DNA of 64,000 nucleotides from positions 62,001-126,000 of the forward strand of contig NZ_QNRR01000005.1 of assembly GCF_003315205.1 (NCBI RefSeq), read 5' to 3'. A program made the position numbers and the translations under genes. This stretch comes from Roseimicrobium gellanilyticum (GTDB lineage Bacteria; Verrucomicrobiota; Verrucomicrobiia; Verrucomicrobiales; Verrucomicrobiaceae). Positions 9,005 through 17,912 of this stretch are shown here, piece by piece. The number at the start of each line of letters is the position of its first letter. Positions within the stretch are counted from its first letter, which is position 1. Under the pieces are notes generated by a model. That model was not told the DNA's origin and searched no databases. It saw only the letters and a program-made list of their open reading frames with translations.

Positions 9005-9466
9005 ATGGCTTACACGATTCAGCATCAAACGAAGAAGCTCGGTCCCTACGACCTTGGCCAGGTGCGTGCCATGGCCGAAGCCGGCGAGGTCTCGGGTGCG
9101 GATCTGGTGTGGAAGGAAGGCTCATCGGTTCCCACCACGGTGGCAGTCTTGCTGCAGGGCGCGGAAGGCGAGGCATCACCGGATGTGGAGAGTTCCGCCA
9201 CGTCGCCACCCGTGTTCAAGAAGGGTGCGGCGCTAACCTCATTTTATCTCGCCGCCTTGGGGCTGATTCCCGGCATCGGAATCTTCTGCGCCATCCCCGC
9301 CATCTTCTTTGGACTCAAGGGATTGAAGGATACAAAAGCCGACCCGCAGAGTCGGGAGCGCATGCACGCGCTGGTAGGGGTGTTCGTCGGCGGATTCCTG
9401 ACCCTGATGTATGCGTTGGTGATCACCTTCGTTTTCATGAAGATGATGAAGCCCGCCGGGGAGTGA
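9005..9466 (+). CDS. GYF_2 domain membrane protein
   Basis: A 153-residue protein with the same layout as its divergent neighbour: GYF_2 at residues 1-50 (MAYTIQHQTKKLGPYDLGQ, LVWKEGSSVP), a short linker, then two hydrophobic segments (FYLAALGLIPGIGIFCAIPA and a C-terminal LMYALVITFVFMK) of DUF4190 type. The ATG at 9005 starts the domain; upstream in-frame starts would only add non-domain sequence. It is followed by a hairpin plus T-run at 9479-9507. Function unknown; membrane-anchored peptide binding is the family-based guess. Confidence 0.8.
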   Translation: MAYTIQHQTKKLGPYDLGQVRAMAEAGEVSGADLVWKEGSSVPTTVAVLLQGAEGEASPDVESSATSPPVFKKGAALTSFYLAALGLIPGIGIFCAIPAIFFGLKGLKDTKADPQSRERMHALVGVFVGGFLTLMYALVITFVFMKMMKPAGE

Positions 9467-9478
9467 TGGTATGGGGAA

Positions 9479-9507
9479 CAGGGGACCAGAACGTCCCCTG
9501 GACTTTT
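9479..9507 (+). terminator. Intrinsic terminator after the GYF_2 gene
   Basis: CAGGGGAC-cagaac-GTCCCCTG forms a perfect 8-bp stem, followed after two bases by CTTTTC. It lies 12 bp after the stop of the plus-strand GYF_2 gene. Confidence 0.6.
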
Positions 9508-9518
9508 CTCAAGGAGCG

Positions 9519-9534
9519 GGGGCATTCCTGCCCC
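9519..9534. repeat. Short GC-rich hairpin between convergent genes
   Basis: GGGGCA-ttcc-TGCCCC, preceded by AAGGAGCG. It lies between the terminator of the GYF_2 gene and the end of wrbA. The surrounding string resembles a dispersed palindromic repeat I have seen in Verrucomicrobia, but only one copy is visible here. Confidence 0.35.
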
Positions 9535-9560
9535 TGCCCAAAGTATGCGAACAACGCAGA

Positions 9561-10178
9561 CTACTTCGCCGCCACCTTGGCCGCGATCTGCGCCGTGTGT
9601 TTGCCTTGGTAGCGCGCAATCGCCAGCTCATTCTCGCTCGGCAGACGCTGGCCCTGGGCATCAGTAATGGTCGTGGCGCCATAGGGAGAGCCACCGGTGA
9701 TTTCTTTCATGTTCAGCAGTTCCTGCGCGGCATAGGGCACACCCACGACCACCATGCCCTGGTGGAAGAGGAAGGTCTGCATGCTGATCAAAGTCGTTTC
9801 CTGTCCGCCGTGCTGGCTGGCGGTGGAGGTGAAGACGCCTCCCACCTTCCCTACGAGCGCACCGGTGGTCCAGAGGCCCCCGGTAGCATCGAAGAAGGTC
9901 TGCATCTGCGCGGTCGCGCTGCCGTAGCGCGTGCCGGTGCCGAAGATGATGGCGTCCGCTTCGGCAAGCTTCTTGGGATCAGCGATGGGCACATGCGCAA
10001 AGGCCTTCTTGGCCTCGGTCGCGCCCATCTTGGCGATGATGTCATCCGAGAGGGTTTCCTGCACCTGCAGGAGTTCCACCTCTGCACCGGCTTCGCGAGC
10101 ACCGGCCGCCACGGCCTCCGCCATTTGGTAGATGTGTCCGTACAGGCTGTAGAAGATGACTTTGACCTTGGTGCTCAT
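9561..10178 (-). CDS. wrbA: NAD(P)H:quinone oxidoreductase, WrbA type
   Basis: A 205-residue flavodoxin-fold FMN enzyme that reduces quinones by two electrons, protecting against semiquinone radicals. Visible WrbA marks are the N-terminal phosphate-binding loop ([17 protein letters not shown]), the [20 protein letters not shown] segment around the flavin, and [19 protein letters not shown] with the STASQHGG motif. Length is typical for the family (about 200). It is a cytosolic monocistronic gene, facing the GYF_2 gene and preceded by a 186-bp gap in which I see only an imperfect hairpin (10259-10290). Confidence 0.95.
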   Translation of the reverse strand: MSTKVKVIFYSLYGHIYQMAEAVAAGAREAGAEVELLQVQETLSDDIIAKMGATEAKKAFAHVPIADPKKLAEADAIIFGTGTRYGSATAQMQTFFDATGGLWTTGALVGKVGGVFTSTASQHGGQETTLISMQTFLFHQGMVVVGVPYAAQELLNMKEITGGSPYGATTITDAQGQRLPSENELAIARYQGKHTAQIAAKVAAK

Positions 10179-10364
10179 GATGGTGGTGTTTCTTGATCGT
10201 TGAGGTTGGGATGAAAATACCGGAGGGCGGGGAGGAAATTCGCCGTGCGAGGGGAATACGGATGCGGTTTCAGGTCGGTCGCGCTGAAACGCATTTCAAG
10301 TGAACGATTGTGCCAGGGAAAGTTGCGCCATGGCAATCCAGGGTTCACGAAAAGATGTTTCGCA

Positions 10365-10850
10365 TCAGGGCAGTTTCAGGCCGCCTTGTTTTGCCGCCTT
10401 CAGCGCCTCGTCATGACGCAGATGCCACTCGCGCAGGGAGTCTTCGCCCAAAGTCTGCAAGGCATGCGTGATTTCCTCCGCGGCGTTTTGAACGCTGCGT
10501 TGCCTTGTGTTGGAATCGGACTGCGCCGCTGCCGCCATGATGAGGGTGAGCTGGGTCTTGACCTTTGCCCCCAGCATCAAACGTGCGTCTGCGAATGATC
10601 GCGCGCGTGCGGCACGGTAGCGCCACCACAACCAGGCGAAGAGAACCGCATGCACCACACCCACGGTCAGTGCGGCATACGCCACCACTGTCCACACACT
10701 GTGTGAACCGGCCAGGACAACACACGGCAGGACAAGCGCGAGCACCAACAGCGCGCCAAGGCCCCACACTTCCTTTCCACGCAAAAGCTGCGCCTTGGGT
10801 GCCGGGGTGGAGGGTGATACTGGAGGAATGACTGGATCTGGTGTGGCCAA
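10365..10850 (-). CDS. Small two-helix membrane protein downstream of ECF sigma factor
   Basis: A 161-residue protein: a Pro-rich N-terminus, two hydrophobic segments (GLGALLVLALVLPCVVLAG and TVVAYAALTVGVVHAVLFAW) and a soluble, charged C-terminal half. The reading frame has no ATG or GTG before an in-frame stop, so the start is probably TTG at 10850; no clear ribosome-binding site is seen. It lies 60 bp after the ECF sigma factor stop on the same strand, so it is likely the third gene of the kinase-sigma operon. It could be a membrane regulator or target of that system. No family is recognised. Confidence 0.6.
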   Translation of the reverse strand: MATPDPVIPPVSPSTPAPKAQLLRGKEVWGLGALLVLALVLPCVVLAGSHSVWTVVAYAALTVGVVHAVLFAWLWWRYRAARARSFADARLMLGAKVKTQLTLIMAAAAQSDSNTRQRSVQNAAEEITHALQTLGEDSLREWHLRHDEALKAAKQGGLKLP

Positions 10851-10910
10851 AACGGGTGAAGGCGTTGCGTTCCAATGTCCACGCCAGTGATACCGATTCG
10901 CGATTCAGGT

Positions 10911-11651
10911 TCAACCAGCAAAGGATGCAAAGAGCGCCTGCATCTCATCTGCCACCGTGGAGGGGTCCGCCAGGGTCTGGGCAATCTCTTCACGCAAAAT
11001 TTCGCGATACCGCAGTCGCAACCGATGCACGGACACGCGTGCCGCGCCCTCGCTCATTTGCATGGTGGAAGCCACCTCAATATAGGGGATGGCCCCCTTC
11101 TCCATGGTGAGGAAGGGCTTCAATGCATCGAACAGTTCGGTCTTCTGTTCCGCCATGTGCTCTTCACGGAGTCGCGCCACCACCCGATCCAGCAGAGTGA
11201 CGGCCCACGCGCGGTCGTACTGGAGATCGGGACTCAGCGTGTCCACCACATCGCACTGGTAGCGTTCATCACCACTCTCCCAATCCAGCGAGAGATGCAC
11301 AGCGCCACCGCCGCGTTTCTGACGCGAGGCGCGGTCCCATTCATTCGCGAGGAAATGCTTCAACGCTGCTAGGAGGAATGCGCGAAACTTTCCGCGCTCA
11401 CTGCTGAGACCCTGAAGGGAATTCTTTTCCAGCAAACGCGCGAAGAATGCCTGTGTGAGATCCTCGGCATCTTCCTTCGCATGACCGCGACGCCGCACAT
11501 ACGCGTAGAGCGGGTACCAGTACGTGCGGCAGAGTTCCTCCAATGCCACTTCGGACTCTGGTGTGCTGCGCTGCCCCGCTGCCAGCACCAGGGTCCAGCG
11601 CGTGGTGGCGAAGATGTCACCAGGGGGGATGGAATGTGCTCCGCCGGACAT
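10911..11651 (-). CDS. ECF-type RNA polymerase sigma factor
   Basis: A 246-residue sigma-70 family protein, larger than classic ECF factors (about 180). Region 2 lies near residues 25-100 (YVRRRGHAKEDAEDLTQAFF, GKFRAFLLAALKHFLANEW) and region 4 near 165-235 (YIEVASTMQMSEGAARVSVH, RLRLRYREILREEI). This form is common in Verrucomicrobia and Planctomycetes next to Ser/Thr kinases, where phosphorylation is believed to replace a classical anti-sigma factor. Its start ATG overlaps the last base of the upstream kinase stop (TGATG), so translation is coupled. It should direct transcription of a small regulon, not identified here. Confidence 0.9.
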   Translation of the reverse strand: MSGGAHSIPPGDIFATTRWTLVLAAGQRSTPESEVALEELCRTYWYPLYAYVRRRGHAKEDAEDLTQAFFARLLEKNSLQGLSSERGKFRAFLLAALKHFLANEWDRASRQKRGGGAVHLSLDWESGDERYQCDVVDTLSPDLQYDRAWAVTLLDRVVARLREEHMAEQKTELFDALKPFLTMEKGAIPYIEVASTMQMSEGAARVSVHRLRLRYREILREEIAQTLADPSTVADEMQALFASFAG

Positions 11652-13966
11652 CAGTGCGAGGAGGGGTGGTCGGGAGCGTTGGGATACAGCGAAGGGGTGG
11701 TAACCATCTTGTACCGCACCTTCACACTGCGATCACCGGGAGCCATGGGGAAGACTTCCAGCACCCCCTTGGTGCCGCGTCGTGTGATGAAGAAAAGAAC
11801 ATCGGGAGAGAAAGCCGTGATCGCCATGAAGCCGTTGCCTCCATCCTGTATGTACTGTCTGCGCTCCCAGTCGGCCTGCTTCACAAAGCGCTCGACCTCG
11901 TCTGGCGTGATGTCATCCCATCTGAAGGTGCGTCCATTCACCGCTGGACGCATGGCCACCGCTTCGATCATGCGCAGAGTGCCATCGAGGGAGGCCTGCA
12001 TCACTACATCGCCATCAGCGTCACGCAGCCATTTCAAATTCTCTGCGGTGAGGATGGGTTCTCCTCGCTCAAACTTTTCCGAAATCGAGCGCGGGGGAGA
12101 TTCCAGGCGGCCGGTGCGGAAGGAGAGCACGGAGGGAACACCTGGCCCTGGTGCGGGAATGACACGCTCCGTGGTGGGACCAAAGACGCTCGCCGCCGCA
12201 CTGCTCTGCTCTGGCATCGGTGGCCTCCAGTAGACGCTGATCACACGGCCCACCACCGCTCCACGTGAAATGATGACATCAGGTCGGTTGTAGTGCGACA
12301 GGGTGAACTGGTCCCTGCTGGTGCTTTTGATCCGGCCCACACAAACCACTCCGTTGTAGCGATAGGCAATCAGGTCTCCGCGTGAATACCGGGTGGCGAT
12401 TTTCCACACCAGCATGTGACTGCCCTGGGGAATCTCCGGCGCGGCAGCGTCCGTGGCAGCGCGGAAGGGCTCCACGAAATAGGCGCGGAGCAGCATCGCC
12501 GTGATGACCGCGATGACAATGGTGAATAGCATCCGGGTGCCGAAGTTGCGCAGTACCCGCTCCCGGTTCGCGGGTGGAGCGAGTGGTCTGCCGGTTGCTT
12601 TGGCGTACCCACGCGCAATGGCCTCGATGATTACCGCGAGACCACAAAAGCCGAAGAATCCCAAGAACCCCCGGAATGGCTCCCACGTGGGCAGAAAACC
12701 GAGAAAACCGATGAATCCAAGCCAGCCCAGGCTGCAGCACCATTGTGCCCACCGTGAGCGGAGGCCCATCGCTTCGTAGATGCGCCGGCGATGGGCGACA
12801 TGTGGCGATGCTCCCAAGGGGATGGGGGGCAGCACGGCCAGCACCGCGCAGGCTGCGGCAAAGACAATCCACCCCGATCCACCCCAAGGATTGAAGAACG
12901 CCATCAGAATGGCGACCACCGGCACTGCTTTCCAGAGTTGCTCGTTGAGCATGACTTCTCCCTCTTCTCCAGCGTTTTCCGGGGTGTCGGCAGGAGCAGG
13001 GATATTCGGTGTCACCATCACCGTCTCCACCTGCGTGCGAAATTCTGCAGCCGTCTGGTAGCGCATCTCTGGAGCCTTCTCCAGGGCACGAAGCACCACC
13101 TCGTCCAGCCGCACATCCACCGTGACTTTGCGTGAAGGTGGCTGGAATCTTCCGAGAGGCAGCTCGCCGGTAAGCAGCTCATAGAACACTACGCCGAGGG
13201 AGTAGATGTCCGCGCGGTGATCCACTTCCTGCGGACGCTCCACCTGCTCGGGTGCCATGTAGTGCGGCGTGCCCATGACCTCCTGTGCGCCCGTCAGGAA
13301 GGCATCCCCTTCGGGACGCTGTATCAGCTTCGCGATGCCGAAGTCCGCAATCTTCACGCGGCCTCGCGTGTCCATCAGCACATTCTCCGGCTTGATGTCG
13401 CGATGCACCACGCCGTTGTCATGGGCGAATTGCAGGGCGTCACAAACCTGCGGCACAATCTGCAGCGCCTCGCGGGGAGAGAGTCGTCCGGAGCGTTCGA
13501 GTTGTCGCAGGGTCACGCCATCCACGAACTCCATGAGGATGTAGTTCCACCCTTCCACCTGACCGAAGTCATGCACGGCGACGATGTTCGGGTGCACCAG
13601 CTTCGCAAGAGCGCGTGCCTCCCGCCCGAACCGCTCGGTGAAGGCTGCGTCCGTGCGGTGGGTGGCGAGGAGTTTCAGCGCTACAAACCGATCCAGCGAC
13701 GGTTGCCGCGCCTTGTACACCGCCCCCATGCCGCCGCGACCAATGAAGGCGAGGATCTCCAGTTGCGGAAAAAGGCGCGCGACGTCCGCGATCGAAGGCG
13801 GTTCAAAGGACGAAGCACCGCCCTGCGTGGGCGAGTCTGTCATGACTCCCTGCTGCAGCAGGCACGCGGCACACAGCCCCTCCAGCCTGCCCGCAGGCAG
13901 GAGGGCGCCGCACTGGACGCATTTCTTCGCTTCCGGGGGCGTGCCAGATGGCGGTGTGGTATTCAT
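11651..13966 (-). CDS. Ser/Thr protein kinase with membrane helices and degenerate S26 signal-peptidase-like domain
   Basis: A 771-residue protein. A zinc-ribbon-like CVQC...CAAC lies at residues 16-35. A full Hanks-type kinase spans about 68-318: GRGGMGAVYK at 76, Lys98, HRDIKPEN at 188, DFG at 208, APE at 238. Hydrophobic segments follow at about 345-500. Residues about 480-580 (VEPFRAATDAAAPEIPQGS, RGDLIAYRY, RGAVVGRVISVYWRP) align by eye with signal peptidase I, but the catalytic Ser position is Ala507 and the catalytic Lys position is near Gly543, so this part is probably not a protease. The remaining 190 residues are unassigned. The gene is the first of the kinase-sigma-membrane protein operon and presumably phosphorylates the sigma factor (inference). 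Confidence 0.85.
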   Translation of the reverse strand: MNTTPPSGTPPEAKKCVQCGALLPAGRLEGLCAACLLQQGVMTDSPTQGGASSFEPPSIADVARLFPQLEILAFIGRGGMGAVYKARQPSLDRFVALKLLATHRTDAAFTERFGREARALAKLVHPNIVAVHDFGQVEGWNYILMEFVDGVTLRQLERSGRLSPREALQIVPQVCDALQFAHDNGVVHRDIKPENVLMDTRGRVKIADFGIAKLIQRPEGDAFLTGAQEVMGTPHYMAPEQVERPQEVDHRADIYSLGVVFYELLTGELPLGRFQPPSRKVTVDVRLDEVVLRALEKAPEMRYQTAAEFRTQVETVMVTPNIPAPADTPENAGEEGEVMLNEQLWKAVPVVAILMAFFNPWGGSGWIVFAAACAVLAVLPPIPLGASPHVAHRRRIYEAMGLRSRWAQWCCSLGWLGFIGFLGFLPTWEPFRGFLGFFGFCGLAVIIEAIARGYAKATGRPLAPPANRERVLRNFGTRMLFTIVIAVITAMLLRAYFVEPFRAATDAAAPEIPQGSHMLVWKIATRYSRGDLIAYRYNGVVCVGRIKSTSRDQFTLSHYNRPDVIISRGAVVGRVISVYWRPPMPEQSSAAASVFGPTTERVIPAPGPGVPSVLSFRTGRLESPPRSISEKFERGEPILTAENLKWLRDADGDVVMQASLDGTLRMIEAVAMRPAVNGRTFRWDDITPDEVERFVKQADWERRQYIQDGGNGFMAITAFSPDVLFFITRRGTKGVLEVFPMAPGDRSVKVRYKMVTTPSLYPNAPDHPSSH

Positions 13967-14080
13967 ATGCGTCCCTCAGAAGCAAATCCGGAAATACGTT
14001 ACGCGATTTTTCTCCGTGGTATCCAGAGCGATTTCTTTCCAGTTGCGCGGCGTTTGGATTCCACGGAGTAGGACCCAGCA

Positions 14081-15088
14081 ATGCCCATCCTCACCTCACG
14101 CCTTTCCTGGATCGATTGGATGCGGGGCCTTGCCGTGGTGGGAATGCTGGTCACGCATGTGATGAATGCCTTCCTGCATCCGGACCATGAGCACGCGGCG
14201 TGGCGGCATGAGTTCACCTCTTACAGTGGATTGGTCGCGCCCAGCTTTTTCTGGATCGCGGGTTATGTGCAGGGTCTCGCCATCCGCAGGGCACATCGGG
14301 AAGGGAGACCTGTGGGCGGATTCCGGCGCTGGCACCGGCTGGGCATCATTCTGCTCATCGGTTACCTGCTGCATCTGCCGCTCGCGCATTGGTTGAAGGG
14401 TGACTTTGGCGCGGAAAGCTGGAAGACCTTCCTCCAGGTGGATGCCCTCCAGTGCCTCGCCGCGAGTCTTGCCCTGCTGCTGGCCATGGGCATTGCTGGT
14501 GTGCGCTGGTTTGATGGGTTGGTGCTATTGACGGGTGCTGCAACCGTGTTCATTGCTCCCCTCGCAGGATCGTGGAGTACGGGGTTCTGGTTTGTGGACG
14601 CGTGGCTGAATCACAACACAGGCTCGTTGTTCCCGCTCTTCCCGTGGTTTGGATTCGCGGCTGCGGGTTGCCTGGCCAGCCGCTGGGAGCCTTCGTGGAA
14701 ATGGTATGTGCCTCTCGCCGTGGCGCTCATGGCCGCGGGGTATGTGTTCGAGCCCACGCCGTGGTCGTACACGCATCCCACCTTCTTTGGCGAGCGCCTG
14801 GGCTGGGTGTGTTTGCTTGCTGTTGCGGTGCATGGCGTGGCGGGATGGTTTGCACCGCAGTGGCTTCTGCTGGCCGGACGGGAATCCCTCTTCGTGTATG
14901 TGTCCCACCTGCTGATCCTGTTCTCCATTCCCTTCACAGGAAAGCCCTTGCAAGAAGCGGTTGGCCGTACGCTCTCACCCTGGCAGGTGGTGCTGCTCTC
15001 CGTCGCGCTGGCGACCGTCTGCCTCGTGCTGGCATCACTCAATGAGCGCCGGAAGCACCGCCTGCTGGCCAGGGCCAAAGTGACATGA
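14081..15088 (+). CDS. Membrane acyltransferase, DUF1624/heparan-alpha-glucosaminide N-acetyltransferase-like
   Basis: A 335-residue integral membrane protein with about ten hydrophobic segments. The N-terminus (SRLSWIDWMRGLAVVGMLVTH) followed by a His-containing loop and FFWIAGYVQGLAIRRA is the DUF1624 pattern. Relatives move acetyl groups from cytosolic acetyl-CoA to glucosamine outside the membrane. The likely role is modification of a cell-surface glycan. It is divergent from the kinase gene (114-bp gap) and 106 bp upstream of a GT39 transferase, which fits an envelope-glycan theme. Substrate is unknown. Confidence 0.8.
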   Translation: MPILTSRLSWIDWMRGLAVVGMLVTHVMNAFLHPDHEHAAWRHEFTSYSGLVAPSFFWIAGYVQGLAIRRAHREGRPVGGFRRWHRLGIILLIGYLLHLPLAHWLKGDFGAESWKTFLQVDALQCLAASLALLLAMGIAGVRWFDGLVLLTGAATVFIAPLAGSWSTGFWFVDAWLNHNTGSLFPLFPWFGFAAAGCLASRWEPSWKWYVPLAVALMAAGYVFEPTPWSYTHPTFFGERLGWVCLLAVAVHGVAGWFAPQWLLLAGRESLFVYVSHLLILFSIPFTGKPLQEAVGRTLSPWQVVLLSVALATVCLVLASLNERRKHRLLARAKVT

Positions 15089-15194
15089 TCGTCGATTGCG
15101 ACTGCGGGTGAGCGTCGCATGGAAGGCATGAGCCTGTCATGCCGGTAACCCCCACCTTCTTCCTTCGCTGCGTTGTTGGGTCGCAGCGCCTCTC

Positions 15195-16940
15195 ATGAGC
15201 GCGCTCTGGTCCCACCTGACCAGCCGCCACGCTTGGCTGCTGCTGCTGGTGCTCACGCTGCTCCTCTACTTGCCCGGCACGGGAAGCATCCCACTCATGG
15301 ATCGCGATGAGCCACGCTTCGCGCGTGCCACGGTGGAGATGATGCAGCGCGGAGACTGGGTGATTCCGTGGTTCAACGGCGAGTACCGCTTCGACAAGCC
15401 GCCTCTCACCTACTGGTGGATGCGCCTGCATTTCCATCTGCTGGGGGTGAATGAACTCGCGGCACGCCTGCACTCGGTGGTCTCGGTGTGGCTGGTGGCC
15501 CTGGTCATCTTCCGCATGGGAAGGGACCTCGGTGGCCGCGCCGCCGGATGGTGGGGAGCGGTGGGATGGATCACATCACTTCAAACTCTGATCCATGGGA
15601 GATTGTGTGTGGCGGATATGCCCATGGTGCTCTGTGTCGCGCTGGCCATGCTGGCACTCTCCAAGATCCTGCTTTCACCGCCGGACGAAGCCCGGCCCTT
15701 CAGCAAGTGGTGGTGGGTCCTGTGGTGTTCGTTGGGTCTTGGTTTCCTGGCGAAGGGGCCTATTGCTTTGCTGGTGCCTGCGCTCGCACTCGTGTTGTTC
15801 CGGCTGGCCTTTTGGAGGAAGCCCATGCCGTGGGGCAAGCTCGGCCTCGGCTCCGGCTTGGTGCTGGCGCTGGCGATGGTCGCCGCGTGGGGCATCCCGG
15901 CACTTGTGCAGACGGAAGGAAAATTCTGGAACGTGGGCATGGGCGAGCATGTGGTGAAGCGTGGCACGCAGGCCTTCAATGGACGTACCATTCTCCCGGG
16001 ATACTACCTCATCAGCGCCTTCCTCAGCCTGCTCCCATGGATGGTGTTCCTGCCTCACATGTGGCGCCACGTGCGCTCGCGATGGGATGCTCATCGAGCG
16101 CTTCTCGTGGCGTGGTTTGCTGCACCGCAGTTGATTTTCCTCTTCTACGCGACCCAGCTTCCGCATTACACCATGCCGGGCTTCGCAGGTTTCTTTGTAC
16201 TGCTGGGCCTGACCCTGGCGGATGGACAACAGCGCTCTTTCATACCGACAAAACTAGGACGATTCGGAATCACGTATCTGGGGTTGTTGGTTCTGCTCTC
16301 CATTGGAATGATCACCGCTCTGTGGGCTGGTGGTATCGTGCCGCAGTCGTCACTGCGCCTGATGCTCACCAGCGGTGCAGTCATGCTGGGTGCCCTCGCC
16401 GTGCTGGGAGCGGCGGTGGTGTGGCGTCGATGGATGCTGGCCGGAGTTTCCTTGGTGGCTGTCGCATTGGGGCTCGCGGTGTTTGGTTCATCGCTGCGAT
16501 CCATCCATCCCATCGTGCAGATGGCTCCCGCATTGCGCTCTCTACCCAAGGAATCGAATGCCATTGCGTGGCAGTACACCGAGCCGTGCCTGGTGTTCTA
16601 TTCGGATCATTCGTGGACCATGCTCTCGAAAATCGAGCGGGTGCGTGAGCGCATGCATCAGCCTCGTACTGGCATGGTCGTCGCGCAAATCTCTGAGTGG
16701 ACGCTTGCCCAGTGGTGGAAGAGCCTCACGACGGGAACCCAGCACACCACATCCAGGGATTTCCAGAAGGAAGTGGAAGCGCTCACCAGCGCGGTGAGCA
16801 CCGACTACGACTGGAAGGACACCAGCGGCTTCAACGCCGCTCGCAGCAGTTGGGTGACTGTGCGGGTGTTTGTGCGGAAGCAGCCATCGACACCTTCAGG
16901 ACCGGAGCTCACGGTCCAGCGAGCCGGCAGCGATCGGTGA
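15195..16940 (+). CDS. Glycosyltransferase family 39, ArnT-like membrane protein
   Basis: A 581-residue polytopic membrane protein. The N-terminal motif MDRDEPRFARATVEMMQ and FDKPPLTYWWMRLHFHLLG near residue 60 is the ArnT/PMT signature: the acidic pair in the first periplasmic loop is the catalytic region that accepts a lipid-linked sugar. About a dozen hydrophobic helices follow, then a soluble C-terminal domain from about residue 440. It probably transfers a sugar from an undecaprenyl or dolichyl-type carrier onto lipid A or another envelope acceptor. The 3' end overlaps the convergent PAP2 gene by 45 bp. Confidence 0.88.
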   Translation: MSALWSHLTSRHAWLLLLVLTLLLYLPGTGSIPLMDRDEPRFARATVEMMQRGDWVIPWFNGEYRFDKPPLTYWWMRLHFHLLGVNELAARLHSVVSVWLVALVIFRMGRDLGGRAAGWWGAVGWITSLQTLIHGRLCVADMPMVLCVALAMLALSKILLSPPDEARPFSKWWWVLWCSLGLGFLAKGPIALLVPALALVLFRLAFWRKPMPWGKLGLGSGLVLALAMVAAWGIPALVQTEGKFWNVGMGEHVVKRGTQAFNGRTILPGYYLISAFLSLLPWMVFLPHMWRHVRSRWDAHRALLVAWFAAPQLIFLFYATQLPHYTMPGFAGFFVLLGLTLADGQQRSFIPTKLGRFGITYLGLLVLLSIGMITALWAGGIVPQSSLRLMLTSGAVMLGALAVLGAAVVWRRWMLAGVSLVAVALGLAVFGSSLRSIHPIVQMAPALRSLPKESNAIAWQYTEPCLVFYSDHSWTMLSKIERVRERMHQPRTGMVVAQISEWTLAQWWKSLTTGTQHTTSRDFQKEVEALTSAVSTDYDWKDTSGFNAARSSWVTVRVFVRKQPSTPSGPELTVQRAGSDR

Positions 16941-17783
16941 TGCCGTCCCCACCGCCACCGGAGTAGTGGCATCCAGAGGCTCCGTATCGGGAAGTTGCTC
17001 CTCGTGATCATCTGCCGGACCGTCGGGACCGTCACCGTCGCTGATGAATCGAGTGCGGCGTACGGCCAGACCCAGAGGCACACCGAAGAGTACCGCCAGC
17101 CAGATGGCGACAGCCACGTCTGAAGGGTGATGCTGATTTCCGTACATGCGTGCCCAGCAGACACCGCCTGCTGCCACGAGTGCTGGCACGCCCACCGGAG
17201 GCATGGCCACCGCGAGGGGAATCGCCGAACCAAATGCCGTAGCCGTGTGACCGGAGGGGAAGGAATTGTAGTTCCATTTCACCTGGGGACCGTAGATGCC
17301 ATCCTTCACACCATCACGCTCGATGGCACGTGGCCGGGGCCTGCCTACGGTGAAGCGAAACACATTGGCCACCGCACCGGCGAAGATCGCGCACAGCATG
17401 CTGGCCACCGCGAGACGCTGAAAGTAGCGCGAGCGGAAAGCGCGTCCCCCGATCCACAGGCCGACGACGAGCACGAGATTGTAGCCGGCAAAATCACCCC
17501 ACTGGCCAATATCCCCGGAGAGGTCCTTCAGGTCCTGGCGCAGTTCCTTGTCCGGTACGTGCTTCAACTGCAGCGCGCGCAGCAATGCACCATCTCTGGG
17601 CAGCACGAGAAGACCGATGGCCATAAGCACGAAGACTGTGGCTGCAATCATCCACCGTGGTCGGCGGAAGAACGTACCCGCCATGTGCTTGCAAAGCAGG
17701 CGGATGTCCGGCCACATCTTCATGGTGGTCGGCACACGGCGGCGCTTTCTCCGCCGCACAACTTTTACCAGGGGAGAGTTCAT
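16896..17783 (-). CDS. PAP2 family phosphatase (membrane lipid phosphatase)
   Basis: A 295-residue membrane protein with the three-part PAP2 signature: VGRPRPRAI (first basic motif), NSFPSGHTATAFGSA (PSGH with the catalytic acid His) and ARMYGNQHHPSDVAVA (His nucleophile with Asp). Substrates of the family include undecaprenyl pyrophosphate, phosphatidic acid and lipid A phosphates. I chose the ATG at 17783, which has GGGGGTGATC just upstream. The longer frame from 17864 would run through an intrinsic terminator (17803-17830) belonging to the upstream symporter operon. The tail after the third motif is acidic and Pro/Thr-rich. A link with the facing GT39 gene in carrier-lipid recycling is plausible. 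Confidence 0.9.
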   Translation of the reverse strand: MNSPLVKVVRRRKRRRVPTTMKMWPDIRLLCKHMAGTFFRRPRWMIAATVFVLMAIGLLVLPRDGALLRALQLKHVPDKELRQDLKDLSGDIGQWGDFAGYNLVLVVGLWIGGRAFRSRYFQRLAVASMLCAIFAGAVANVFRFTVGRPRPRAIERDGVKDGIYGPQVKWNYNSFPSGHTATAFGSAIPLAVAMPPVGVPALVAAGGVCWARMYGNQHHPSDVAVAIWLAVLFGVPLGLAVRRTRFISDGDGPDGPADDHEEQLPDTEPLDATTPVAVGTASPIAAGSLDRELRS

Positions 17784-17802
17784 GATCACCCCCATATGAA
17801 CC

Positions 17803-17830
17803 AAAAACCCTCCGGTGAACCACCGGAGGG
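17803..17830 (-). terminator. Intrinsic terminator of the DUF485-actP operon
   Basis: Read on the minus strand, CCCTCCGGTG-gtt-CACCGGAGGG is a perfect 10-bp stem followed by TTTTT. It sits 83 bp after the symporter stop and just before the PAP2 start, so it separates two transcription units and decides the PAP2 start. Confidence 0.9.
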
Positions 17831-17912
17831 CTGCAACATCTATGCCACGTGAAATTCCCGGCACACTTCTGCGCTTGCGCGGAGAAACCGGGAATGACGT
17901 TTCTGCGTGAAT

